Source of the DNA: Actinomycetales bacterium
GTDB taxonomy: Bacteria; Actinomycetota; Actinomycetes; Actinomycetales; Dermatophilaceae
NCBI GenBank assembly: GCA_016710385.1
Contig: JADJVX010000018.1
Coordinates: 186,001 to 250,000 of the forward strand
Direction of reading: 5' to 3'
Length of the DNA: 64,000 bases
Shown here: positions 8,458-16,557 of the stretch, in pieces
Layout of the letters: the number at the start of each line of letters is the position of its first letter
Numbering within the stretch: the first letter of the stretch is position 1
Position numbers and translations under genes: made by a program
The notes under the pieces: generated by a model
Told to the model about the DNA's origin: nothing
What the model saw: only the letters and a program-made list of their open reading frames with translations
Databases searched by the model: none

Positions 8458-8920
8458 CAACTCGTCTGCTGCATCAGACCTGCCAGTCGACCAAGCCCGC
8501 GCTCAGCTAGAAGACTTGGCGGTCGCTCAGCAGGCCGTCGCCGCCCGGGTCGTCACGCCCAGCTGGTACCACCCCGCGCTGGCTGGGCTGGTCTTCGTCT
8601 TCATCGCGGGAAACGCGTTGCCACGCTGGTCGATGGTGACCTTCTTCGTCTATTGCGCGGGTTTGGTGTGGCTCGTGACGACCTATCGCAAGCTCACCGG
8701 GGTCTGGGTCAGCGGATGGAACGTGCGGGGCGGCCGGGGGTACGCCTGGCTGCTGCTCGCGGTGCTGCTCGCGGCGCTCGGGGTCTCGTATGCCGTGCGC
8801 TGGGGAGACCTCGAGCCGTGGTGCGCCTGGGCAGCGGCGGCGACGTCGGCGCTGGTGACGTGGTGGGCGGGGCGGCGCTTGGACACCGCCTTCCGGGCAC
8901 ACCTCCAGACCCGGTCATGA
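8450..8920 (+). CDS. small integral membrane protein, operon partner of a winged-helix regulator
   Basis: A 156-residue protein with a short acidic N-terminus, then about four hydrophobic helices (around residues 43-56, 62-78, 95-113 and 122-140). No enzyme or transporter signature is recognised. Its ATG lies within the second inverted repeat of the upstream operator, and its stop overlaps the start of the regulator. The arrangement resembles actinobacterial two-gene units in which a small PadR/MarR-like repressor controls a membrane protein. The role is unknown. Confidence 0.75.
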   Translation: MENNSSAASDLPVDQARAQLEDLAVAQQAVAARVVTPSWYHPALAGLVFVFIAGNALPRWSMVTFFVYCAGLVWLVTTYRKLTGVWVSGWNVRGGRGYAWLLLAVLLAALGVSYAVRWGDLEPWCAWAAAATSALVTWWAGRRLDTAFRAHLQTRS

Positions 8921-9270
8921 AGCACCCGATCCCGCGCCTGGACCCGGTGTTGCTGGAGCCCAAGCGCCTGCAGATCTGTGGTGCCCTGGCTGTCGTCGAC
9001 GAACTGGAGTTCGGCACCTTGCGCGACCTACTCGGTGTTGCGGACTCGGTGCTGTCCAAACACCTCAAGACCCTCGACGAGGCCGGTTGTGTGGCATTGC
9101 GCAAACAGCGGGGGAGCACCGGGCGACCGCGGACGTGGATCGGTCTGAGCACGTCCGGTCGGCGGGTGCTGCAGGGGCATGTGGCCGAACTCCGGCGACT
9201 GGCCGGCGACCTCGGCACCGAACTGCCCAGTGACCCGGCGGCGGGCAACCCGGTGGTCTCCTCGACCTGA
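8917..9270 (+). CDS. winged-helix transcriptional regulator (MarR/ArsR-like)
   Basis: A 117-residue DNA-binding protein. LQICGALAVVDELEFGTLRDLLGVADSVLSKHLKTLDEAGCV is a helix-turn-helix, with SVLSKHLKTL as the recognition helix, and RKQRGSTGRPRTWIGLS forms the wing. This is the build of the HTH_34-type single-domain regulators. It is coupled by ATGA to the membrane protein gene and is the obvious candidate to bind the paired TTTCC/GGAAA palindromes at 8414-8457. The effector is unknown. Confidence 0.83.
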   Translation: MKHPIPRLDPVLLEPKRLQICGALAVVDELEFGTLRDLLGVADSVLSKHLKTLDEAGCVALRKQRGSTGRPRTWIGLSTSGRRVLQGHVAELRRLAGDLGTELPSDPAAGNPVVSST

Positions 9271-9426
9271 ACTGCGCGGGGCTGCCACACTGGAGCGTGG
9301 CATCGCGATCACGGCCGGGCGGATAGACTCGCTCGGCCGTCCGGCCACGCGCGATGCGCGGGGCGTGACCACACGGCATACCTCCCAGCGAGCCAGCGAT
9401 CACGAGCAAAGGCAGGACCACCCAGC

Positions 9427-10323
9427 ATGTCCGACTCGACCCCTACCGTCGGCACCGCACGAGTCAAGCGGGGCATGGCCGAGATGCTCAAGGGCGGCGT
9501 CATCATGGACGTCGTCACCGCTGAGCAAGCCAAGATCGCCGAGGACGCCGGAGCGGTCGCGGTCATGGCCCTCGAGCGTGTCCCTGCCGACATCCGGGCT
9601 CAGGGCGGGGTGTCCCGGATGAGCGACCCCGACATGATCGACGGCATCATCGCCGCGGTGTCCATCCCGGTGATGGCCAAGGCCCGGATCGGTCACTTCG
9701 TCGAAGCCCAGGTGTTGCAGAGCCTCGGGGTCGACTACATCGACGAGTCCGAGGTGCTCACCCCCGCGGACTACGCCAACCACATCGACAAGTGGGCCTT
9801 CCGGGTGCCGTTCGTCTGCGGTGCCACCAACCTCGGCGAGGCGTTGCGGCGGATCACCGAAGGGGCGGCCATGATCCGCTCCAAGGGCGAGGCCGGCACC
9901 GGTGACGTCTCCAATGCGACGATGCACATGCGCGAGATCCGCAGCCAGATCAACCGGCTGCGCTCGATGAGCCCCGATGAGCTCTACGTCGCGGCCAAGG
10001 AGCTGCAAGCACCCTACGACCTGGTCGTCGAGGTGGCCCAGGCCGGCAAGTTGCCGGTCGTGCTGTTCACCGCTGGGGGGATTGCCACTCCGGCCGACGC
10101 CGCGATGATGATGCAGCTGGGCGCCGAGGGTGTGTTCGTCGGCTCGGGCATCTTCAAGAGCGGCAACCCCGCCCAGCGCGCTGCGGCGATCGTCAAGGCG
10201 ACCACCTTCTTCGACGACCCGGACGTCATCGCCTCGGTGTCGCGCGGCCTCGGCGAGGCCATGGTCGGCATCAACGTCGATGACATCCCGCAACCCCATC
10301 GGCTGGCCGAACGCGGCTGGTGA
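9427..10323 (+). CDS. pdxS: pyridoxal 5'-phosphate synthase lyase subunit PdxS
   Basis: Forms PLP from ribose 5-phosphate, glyceraldehyde 3-phosphate and ammonia supplied by PdxT. 298 residues, the normal length. Family blocks visible are KGGVIMDVVTAEQAKIAEDAGAVAVMALERVP, DIRAQGGVSRMSDP and IPVMAKARIGHF, with active-site lysines in the MAK segment and in NLGEALRR...MIRSKGEAGTG. Downstream is GGIATPADAAMMMQLGAEGVFVGSGIF, the phosphate-binding end of the barrel. The upstream 156 bases hold a TAGACT box and one copy of the ACGGCATACC word. Confidence 0.96.
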   Translation: MSDSTPTVGTARVKRGMAEMLKGGVIMDVVTAEQAKIAEDAGAVAVMALERVPADIRAQGGVSRMSDPDMIDGIIAAVSIPVMAKARIGHFVEAQVLQSLGVDYIDESEVLTPADYANHIDKWAFRVPFVCGATNLGEALRRITEGAAMIRSKGEAGTGDVSNATMHMREIRSQINRLRSMSPDELYVAAKELQAPYDLVVEVAQAGKLPVVLFTAGGIATPADAAMMMQLGAEGVFVGSGIFKSGNPAQRAAAIVKATTFFDDPDVIASVSRGLGEAMVGINVDDIPQPHRLAERGW

Positions 10324-10408
10324 TGGCTCGCGTGACCGCACCCACAGGCGACGTCCAGGTCGCCGCCTGTGACGCCGTCAGCCCACCACGTGACCTTTCA
10401 CGCGACCG

Positions 10409-11017
10409 ATGATGGCACCGGTTGCCCCCCGCGTCGGCGTTCTCGCTGTTCAGGGGGATGTTCGTGAGCACCGTCAGGCCCTGGAGAGCCTGGGTGCGAC
10501 GGTCGTGCCGGTGCGCCGCCCCGGCGAGCTGCACGGCATACAGGGCATCGTCATCCCCGGCGGCGAGTCGACCGTCATCGACAAGCTGCTGCGCTCCTTC
10601 GAGCTGTTCGAGCCGCTTCAGGAGGCGCTACGTGCGGGGCTTCCGGCCTACGGGTCGTGTGCCGGGATGATCCTGCTCGCCGATCGGATCGTCGACGGGA
10701 CGGCCGATCAGCAGACCCTCGGCGGGCTCGACATCACCGTGCGCCGTAACGCGTTCGGCCGCCAGGTCGACTCCTTCGAGCAAGACCTGAGGTATGCCGG
10801 GTGGGCCGACCCCGTTCGTGCCGTCTTCATCCGCGCCCCCTGGGTCGAGCGAGTCGGAGAACGGGTCGAGGTGCTGGCGGAGGTCGTCAGCGGCGCGACG
10901 GCGCATCCAGTGGCAGTGCGCCAAGGAGCTCTGCTGGCCACGTCGTTTCATCCCGAGGTCACCGGCGACCACCGGGTGCACGGCCACTTCCTCGACCTCC
11001 TCGCCGAGCACACCTGA
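10409..11017 (+). CDS. pdxT: pyridoxal 5'-phosphate synthase glutaminase subunit PdxT
   Basis: Class I glutamine amidotransferase that feeds ammonia to PdxS, about 202 residues. Motifs are VQGDVREH, PGGESTVID, the nucleophile Cys84 in YGSCAGMILLA and the His/Glu pair in SFHPEVTGDHRVH. Either of two adjacent ATGs (10409 or 10412) could start it, and no strong ribosome site is seen. The genes pdxS and pdxT are adjacent without the tesB2 gene that separates them in mycobacteria. Confidence 0.94.
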   Translation: MMAPVAPRVGVLAVQGDVREHRQALESLGATVVPVRRPGELHGIQGIVIPGGESTVIDKLLRSFELFEPLQEALRAGLPAYGSCAGMILLADRIVDGTADQQTLGGLDITVRRNAFGRQVDSFEQDLRYAGWADPVRAVFIRAPWVERVGERVEVLAEVVSGATAHPVAVRQGALLATSFHPEVTGDHRVHGHFLDLLAEHT

Positions 11018-11117
11018 GGCGGCGGGCGAGCGGAGGCGGCCGTGACGCGGGACGGGGCAGGCGCGGCGGCGGCTAGGATCGACCAGGCCGATCGGTAGGT
11101 ATTCAGAGGACGAGGTA

Positions 11118-11885
11118 ATGAGCGGGCACTCCAAGTGGGCGACCACCAAGCACAAGAAGGCCGCGATCGACGCCAAGCGCGGCAAGCTGTTCGCCAAGCT
11201 CATCAAGAACATCGAGGTCGCGGCGCGCACCGGTGGTGGCGACCCGCTGGGTAACCCCACGCTCTGGGATGCCATCTACAAGGCGAAGAAGTCCTCGGTC
11301 CCCAACGACAACATCGACCGGGCGGTCAAACGCGGATCGGGCGCCGAGGCCGGTGGGGCCGACTGGCAGACGATCATGTATGAGGGCTACGCCCCCAACG
11401 GCGTCGCGCTGCTCATCGAGTGCCTCACCGACAACCGCAACCGCGCCGCTGCCGAGGTGCGCACAGCATTGACCCGCAATGGCGGCAACCTGGCCGATCC
11501 CGGTTCGGTCTCCTACTTGTTCACCCGAAAGGGCGTCGTCATGGTGCCCAAGGTGCAGGGCGGCAAGACCCTCACCGAGGACGACCTGCTCGAAGTCGTG
11601 CTCGATGCCGGCGCCGAAGATGTCAACGATATGGACGACTCGTTCGAGATCGTCTCCGAGGCCTCGGACTTCGTGTCTGTGCGCAAGGCACTTCAGGCCG
11701 CTGGGATCGACTACGACTCGGCCGAAGCGTCGTTCTTGCCGAGCATGGAGGTTGCCCTGGACCTCGATGGCGCCCGCAAGATGCTGCGGGTGGTCGAGGC
11801 GTTGGAAGACTCCGACGACGTCCAGAACGTCTACGCCAACGGCGACATCAGTGACGAGGTGTTGGCCCAGCTCGAGCAGGAGTGA
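11118..11885 (+). CDS. yebC: YebC/PmpR-family protein
   Basis: A 255-residue cytoplasmic protein of the YebC family. Members act as DNA-binding regulators or, in recent work, help ribosomes through proline runs. The N-terminus MSGHSKWATTKHKKAAIDAKRGK is diagnostic, followed by GNPTLWDAIYKAKK and NDNIDRAVKRG. A GAGGACGAGG site precedes the ATG, and a TAGGAT box lies at 11075. It precedes ruvCAB, as in many bacteria. Confidence 0.95.
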   Translation: MSGHSKWATTKHKKAAIDAKRGKLFAKLIKNIEVAARTGGGDPLGNPTLWDAIYKAKKSSVPNDNIDRAVKRGSGAEAGGADWQTIMYEGYAPNGVALLIECLTDNRNRAAAEVRTALTRNGGNLADPGSVSYLFTRKGVVMVPKVQGGKTLTEDDLLEVVLDAGAEDVNDMDDSFEIVSEASDFVSVRKALQAAGIDYDSAEASFLPSMEVALDLDGARKMLRVVEALEDSDDVQNVYANGDISDEVLAQLEQE

Positions 11886-11941
11886 CCCTTCCGGCGCGTC
11901 GCGGCACGGCATACGGCTCCCTTCTGGGTACGGTGGGTGAC

Positions 11942-11955
11942 CGAACAGATGTTCG
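11942..11955 (+). promoter_or_regulatory. LexA SOS box upstream of ruvCAB
   Basis: CGAAC-AGAT-GTTCG is a perfect inverted repeat matching the Gram-positive/actinobacterial LexA consensus CGAACnnnnGTTCG. It lies about 50 bases before the ruvC start, so damage induction of ruvCAB is expected. Confidence 0.87.
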
Positions 11956-12004
11956 GCGTCCCGGATCGTCCACCCGAGAAGCAAAGCGAAGCAAGGAGTA
12001 TGCC

Positions 12005-12550
12005 GTGCGAGTCCTCGGTGTCGACCCGGGCCTGACCCGTTGTGGCATCGGCGTCGTTGACGGCGACCTGGGACGTAAGCTGCGCATGGTCGACGTCACC
12101 GTGGTGCGCACACCGAGCAGCGACGCGACACCACGACGCCTGCTGGCCCTGGAGACCGAGATCGACGGCCTGGTCCGTCGGCATCGGCCGGATGTCGTCA
12201 CCGTCGAGCGGGTATTCGCTGATGTCAACGTGCTGTCCGTGATGGGCACCGCACAGGCGTCCGCCGTGGCGATGCTCGTCGCCGCGCGGCATGGTTTGGC
12301 CGTTCACCTGCACACCCCGACCGAGGTCAAGGCAGCCGTCACCGGCAACGGTCGGGCCGACAAGGCCCAAGTCACGCTCATGGTCACTCGGCTGCTCGGC
12401 CTGTCGACCGCGCCGAAGCCGGCCGATGCCGCCGACGCACTGGCCCTGGCCATCTGTCATCTCTGGCGCGGCGCGGCCACCGCTCGATTGGAGGCTGCGG
12501 TTCTGGCCCAGCAGGCGGGGATCGCCGCACGAAAGGTGGGCACTCGATGA
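12005..12550 (+). CDS. ruvC: Holliday junction endonuclease RuvC
   Basis: Dimeric resolvase that cuts four-way junctions together with RuvAB; 181 residues. The four catalytic acids are in place: Asp7 (GVDPGLT), Glu68 (VERVF), Asp141 and Asp144 (PADAADALALA). The start is GTG 12005, with AAGGAG at 11993-11998. The six-base spacer TATGCC makes the iterated word GTATGCCGTG span spacer and start codon. The stop overlaps ruvA. Confidence 0.95.
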   Translation: MRVLGVDPGLTRCGIGVVDGDLGRKLRMVDVTVVRTPSSDATPRRLLALETEIDGLVRRHRPDVVTVERVFADVNVLSVMGTAQASAVAMLVAARHGLAVHLHTPTEVKAAVTGNGRADKAQVTLMVTRLLGLSTAPKPADAADALALAICHLWRGAATARLEAAVLAQQAGIAARKVGTR

Positions 12551-13143
12551 TCGCCTCGCTCAGTGGTGAAGTCGCCACCGTAGGCCTGGATCACGCCGTC
12601 ATCCTCGTCGGAGGGGTCGGCGTCCTGGTGCACGTCACCCCGGCAACCGCGGCCGGTCTGCGGCACGGCTCGACGACGAGCCTGTCCACCTCGCTGGTCG
12701 TCCGGGAGGACTCGCTCACCCTCTACGGCTTTCCCGACGCCGACGGGCGCACTGTCTTCGAGACCGTGCAGACCGTGAGTGGCGTCGGCCCCCGATTGGC
12801 CCTGGCGATGCTCGCCGTGCACTCGCCCGACGCCATCCGGTCGGCGATTTCTGGGGGAGATCTGGTGGCCCTGATGAAGGTCCCGGGGATCGGCAAGAAG
12901 GGCGCAGAGCGACTCGTTCTGGAGTTGCGCGACAAGATGGGTATGCCGTTCAGCCAGGCCGACGCGCCAGTCGCGCCAGCCGCCTCCGTCTGGGAGGCGC
13001 AGGTCCAAGCCGCGCTGGTCGGCCTAGGTTGGAGCGCCAAGCAAGCCGAGGACGCCGTCACTGCGGTGGCCCCGGCACCCGATGAGGCTGCAGACGTCTC
13101 CGCGCTGCTGCGCGCGGCGCTGCAGAAACTGGCCCGGACCTGA
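12547..13143 (+). CDS. ruvA: Holliday junction branch migration protein RuvA
   Basis: A 198-residue junction-binding subunit that targets RuvB. The N-terminal OB fold begins MIASLSGEV. Helix-hairpin-helix segments include VSGVGPRLALAMLAV and VPGIGKKGAERLVLELRDK. A flexible Pro/Ala linker leads to the RuvB-contact domain near the C-terminus (AALVGLGWSAKQAEDAV). It overlaps ruvC by ATGA and ends two bases before the ruvB start. Confidence 0.95.
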   Translation: MIASLSGEVATVGLDHAVILVGGVGVLVHVTPATAAGLRHGSTTSLSTSLVVREDSLTLYGFPDADGRTVFETVQTVSGVGPRLALAMLAVHSPDAIRSAISGGDLVALMKVPGIGKKGAERLVLELRDKMGMPFSQADAPVAPAASVWEAQVQAALVGLGWSAKQAEDAVTAVAPAPDEAADVSALLRAALQKLART

Positions 13144-13145
13144 TC

Positions 13146-14291
13146 ATGGTTGACCCGGCGCACCCCGCTGATCGCGGTTGGGAGGACGGCTCCTACGAAG
13201 CCAGTCCGCGCGTCGTCGACCCGCGCGGTGAGGACCGCGAGCGGCAGGTCGAGGCGGCGCTGCGCCCTCGGCGGCTGGTCGACTTCCCGGGGCAGACCCG
13301 GGTCCGTGATCAGCTCGGCCTGGTCTTGGAGGCCGCGCGGCGCAGGGGCAGTCCTCCCGACCACGTGTTGCTGTCCGGTCCACCGGGACTGGGCAAGACG
13401 ACCCTGGCGATGATCATCGCCGCCGAACTCGACCAGCCCATTCGGGTCACCTCCGGCCCGGCTATCCAGCACGCCGGCGACCTGGCCTCGATCCTGTCCT
13501 CGCTCGCCGAAGGGGAGGTGCTCTTCCTCGACGAGATCCACCGCATGTCACGGGCAGCCGAAGAGATGCTCTATCTGGCGATGGAGGATTTCCGCGTCGA
13601 CATCGTGGTGGGCAAAGGGCCTGGCGCGACGGCCATCCCCCTGGAACTGCCGCCGTTCACCGTGGTTGGCGCCACGACCCGGTCGGGGTTGCTGCCGGCG
13701 CCGCTGCGGGACCGCTTCGGATTCACCGGGCACCTCGATTTCTACGAGACCGCCGACCTGGTGACGATCCTGCGTCGCTCGGCCGGGCTGCTCGGGGTCG
13801 AGGCCCACACCGAGGGCATCGCCGAGATCGCCGGTCGATCCCGGGGCACTCCGCGCATCGCCAACCGCCTGTTGCGTCGGGTGCGCGACTGGGCCCAGAT
13901 CCATGGTCAGAGCATCGTCGACCTGCCGGCAGCGCAGCAGGCCTTGGCCCTCTTCGACGTCGACGCCCGCGGTTTGGATCGCCTCGACCGGGCGGTGCTC
14001 GACGCGTTGTGTCGCCGCTTCGGCGGGGGTCCGGTCGGAGTGAGCAATCTCGCGGTCGCGGTCGGAGAAGAATCCGACACGGTCGAGACGGTGGCCGAGC
14101 CTTTCCTCGTCCGCGAAGGGTTGGTCGTGCGCACCTCCCGTGGGCGTGTCGCGACACCTGCTGCCTGGGACCACCTCGGCCTGGAGGCGCCGGTGGGCAG
14201 CACGGCATACCAATCGATGCTGCCCGGAGTAGGCACTGGCGGACAGCCCGGGTTACCCGGGATCAACGACATCGGCCGTCTGGGCAGGTAG
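13146..14291 (+). CDS. ruvB: Holliday junction helicase RuvB
   Basis: Hexameric AAA+ motor for branch migration, 381 residues. Walker A GPPGLGKTT lies near residue 80, Walker B is LFLDEIHR, sensor 1 is TVVGATTRSG and the arginine finger is in PLRDRFGF. The C-terminal winged helix follows GLDRLDRAVLDAL. An N-terminal extension of about 20 residues and a short C-terminal tail exceed the E. coli protein. It is the last gene of the SOS-controlled ruvCAB group. Confidence 0.96.
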   Translation: MVDPAHPADRGWEDGSYEASPRVVDPRGEDRERQVEAALRPRRLVDFPGQTRVRDQLGLVLEAARRRGSPPDHVLLSGPPGLGKTTLAMIIAAELDQPIRVTSGPAIQHAGDLASILSSLAEGEVLFLDEIHRMSRAAEEMLYLAMEDFRVDIVVGKGPGATAIPLELPPFTVVGATTRSGLLPAPLRDRFGFTGHLDFYETADLVTILRRSAGLLGVEAHTEGIAEIAGRSRGTPRIANRLLRRVRDWAQIHGQSIVDLPAAQQALALFDVDARGLDRLDRAVLDALCRRFGGGPVGVSNLAVAVGEESDTVETVAEPFLVREGLVVRTSRGRVATPAAWDHLGLEAPVGSTAYQSMLPGVGTGGQPGLPGINDIGRLGR

Positions 14292-14432
14292 TCTCTGCGG
14301 TGCGCCCACTGGGGGTGGACTGCGAGGTGGGTTCGCCTCGTATGGGCGTATACGCCACAATAGGACGCTGGTCCCGGCGGTATGCCGGGACGCCGACGCA
14401 GATGACTGCTTTCGCTGATGAGGATTAACGAC

Positions 14433-14738
14433 ATGTCTGGAAGTGACGGCGGCTCGCTGCTGTTCTTGGCCCTGCCTTTGCTGTTCCTCGGCTATGTCTT
14501 CATGACCCAACGCCGCCGCGTCAAGGGCATCCAGGCGATGCAGTCGGCCATCACCGTCGGGGATCGCATTCGCACCACAGCCGGATTGTTCGGCACGGTG
14601 ACCGCGCTGACCGACACCGAGATGAGCCTCGAAGTCGCGCCGGGTGTGGTGGTGCGCTACGACCGGCGTGCCGTGGACGCAGTGGTCAACCCGACCGCAG
14701 GTGGCGGCACCGCTGCTGGCACGACGCAGGACAACTAG
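14433..14738 (+). CDS. yajC: Sec translocase accessory subunit YajC
   Basis: Small single-pass membrane protein of the SecDF-YajC complex, 101 residues. An N-terminal transmembrane helix (LLFLALPLLFLGYVFM) is followed by TQRRRVKGIQAMQSAITVGDRI and the typical GLFGTVTALTDTEMSLEVAPGVVVRY. ATG 14433 is preferred over 14418 because AGGA lies eight bases before it. Nine bases separate it from secD. Confidence 0.92.
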   Translation: MSGSDGGSLLFLALPLLFLGYVFMTQRRRVKGIQAMQSAITVGDRIRTTAGLFGTVTALTDTEMSLEVAPGVVVRYDRRAVDAVVNPTAGGGTAAGTTQDN

Positions 14739-14747
14739 GGGATTCCG

Positions 14748-16556
14748 ATGAGTGCACCATCTCGCACCCGCGCGCCGCGACGGGTGCTCTGGACCCTGTT
14801 GGTCCTGTTGATCGCCCTGTTTGCGGGCATCGGAGCCACCGCCAAGTTCGGCAGCGGCCAATGGAGCCCGAAGCTTGGCCTGGACCTTGAGGGCGGCACC
14901 CAAATGGTGCTCGAGCCTGTGCTCGCCGACCCGAATGCTGCCGTGAGCGCCGGCCAGTTGGAGAAGGCCCGCGACATCATCGCGCAGCGCGTCGACTCCA
15001 ATGGGGTCGCCGAGGCCGAGATCACCACCCAGAGCGGGCGCAACATCGTCATCTCCATCCCCGGGCAGCCTGACGCCAAGACCCTCGACCAGATCCGCAA
15101 GCCCTCGCAGCTGCGGTTCCGCGCCGTTCTGGTGGCCAGCTCGGGTGTGCCGCAGAGTGCTGCGACGACGACGAGTTCGCCGACCGGTTCGGCCTCCCCG
15201 ACGAGTCAGTCGCCCGTGACGTCCGCTCCCATCTTCACCATGGACCCGGTCGCCACAGCCCCAGTGACGTCCGGGGCACCCGCCACCAGCGCCAACGCCC
15301 CCATTCCTCCTGCGCTGACCGGCGCGGATCCGACGCCAACCCCGGGTGCGACGACGACCTCCGCGTCGACGACGACAGCCTCGCCGACGACCGCCCAGCC
15401 GGCCAATCCCTCCGACCTCGCCTGGGTCACCCCCGAGCTGGCCAAGGAGTTCACCGACCTCAACTGCTCCACGGCTGGCGCGATCAACGACTTCGTCGAC
15501 GACCCCGCCAAGCCGCTCGTCACCTGCGCCACGACCAAGGCGGAGAAATACATCCTCGGGCCGGTCGAACTCGACGGCACCGACATCGCCGACGCCACCT
15601 CGGGCTACCAGACCGGTCAGAACGGGCAGCCCACGAGTGTTGTCGAGGTGCGCCTGAGCTTCACCGGTGACGGCACGGCCAAGTTCGGCGCAGTGACCAC
15701 CCGGCTGTTCGGCCTCAAGGCCGACCAGACCCGCAACCGGTTTGCGGTCGTGCTCGACAAGCAGGTCATCACCGCGCCGTCGACCAATGCGGTCATCAGC
15801 AACGGTCAGGCCAGCATCACCGGATCGTTCACCATCGACTCGGCCCGGGCGCTGGCCCAGCAGCTCAAGTTCGGTGCGCTGCCGATGTCGTTCAAGCTGC
15901 AGACCCAAGACGACATCAGCCCCACGCTCGGCAAGGAGCAGCTCGCGCTCGGTCTGCTGGCCGGTCTGATCGGCCTGCTGCTCGTCGTGGCCTACTCGCT
16001 CGTGCAATACCGCCTGCTCGGTCTCGTGACGGTGGCCTCGCTGGTCGTGGCTGCTGTGACCACCTATGGCGTGTTGACGTTGCTGGGCTGGTCCCACAAC
16101 GTGCGGCTCACCATGGCCGGCGTCACCGGTGTCATCGTCGCCATCGGCGTGACCGCTGACTCCTTCATCGTCTACTTCGAGCGCATCCGAGACGAAGTGC
16201 GCGAGGGCCGGCCCCTGGTCACTGCGGTCGATGCGGGGTGGTCGCGCGCCAAACGCACGATCCTCGCCGCCGACGCGGTCAACCTCCTCGCAGCGATCGT
16301 CCTCTACGTGCTCGCGGCGAGTAATGTCCGCGGGTTCGCGTTCACCCTCGGGGTGACCACGCTCATCGACCTGGCCGTCGTCTTCCTCTTCACCCACCCG
16401 CTGGTAGCGATCCTCGCTCACACCAAGTTCTTCGGCGGTGGACATCCATGGTCTGGATTGGATCCCGAACGGTTGGGGGCCAAGACCCCGCAGACCCGGT
16501 ATGCCGGTCGCGGCCGGTTCGTGACCCCGACGCTCACCTCCGAGGGGAAGGCCTGA
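14748..16556 (+). CDS. secD: protein translocase subunit SecD
   Basis: RND-like membrane protein that uses the proton gradient to aid export; 602 residues. There is one N-terminal helix, then the outside domain beginning LGLDLEGGTQMVLEP (the D/GG signature), then five helices from about residue 400, including GVTADSFIVYFERIRDE. Between about residues 130 and 220 lies a Ser/Thr/Pro/Ala-rich insert that the E. coli protein lacks. It is followed without a gap by secF. Confidence 0.95.
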   Translation: MSAPSRTRAPRRVLWTLLVLLIALFAGIGATAKFGSGQWSPKLGLDLEGGTQMVLEPVLADPNAAVSAGQLEKARDIIAQRVDSNGVAEAEITTQSGRNIVISIPGQPDAKTLDQIRKPSQLRFRAVLVASSGVPQSAATTTSSPTGSASPTSQSPVTSAPIFTMDPVATAPVTSGAPATSANAPIPPALTGADPTPTPGATTTSASTTTASPTTAQPANPSDLAWVTPELAKEFTDLNCSTAGAINDFVDDPAKPLVTCATTKAEKYILGPVELDGTDIADATSGYQTGQNGQPTSVVEVRLSFTGDGTAKFGAVTTRLFGLKADQTRNRFAVVLDKQVITAPSTNAVISNGQASITGSFTIDSARALAQQLKFGALPMSFKLQTQDDISPTLGKEQLALGLLAGLIGLLLVVAYSLVQYRLLGLVTVASLVVAAVTTYGVLTLLGWSHNVRLTMAGVTGVIVAIGVTADSFIVYFERIRDEVREGRPLVTAVDAGWSRAKRTILAADAVNLLAAIVLYVLAASNVRGFAFTLGVTTLIDLAVVFLFTHPLVAILAHTKFFGGGHPWSGLDPERLGAKTPQTRYAGRGRFVTPTLTSEGKA

Positions 16557-16557
16557 G

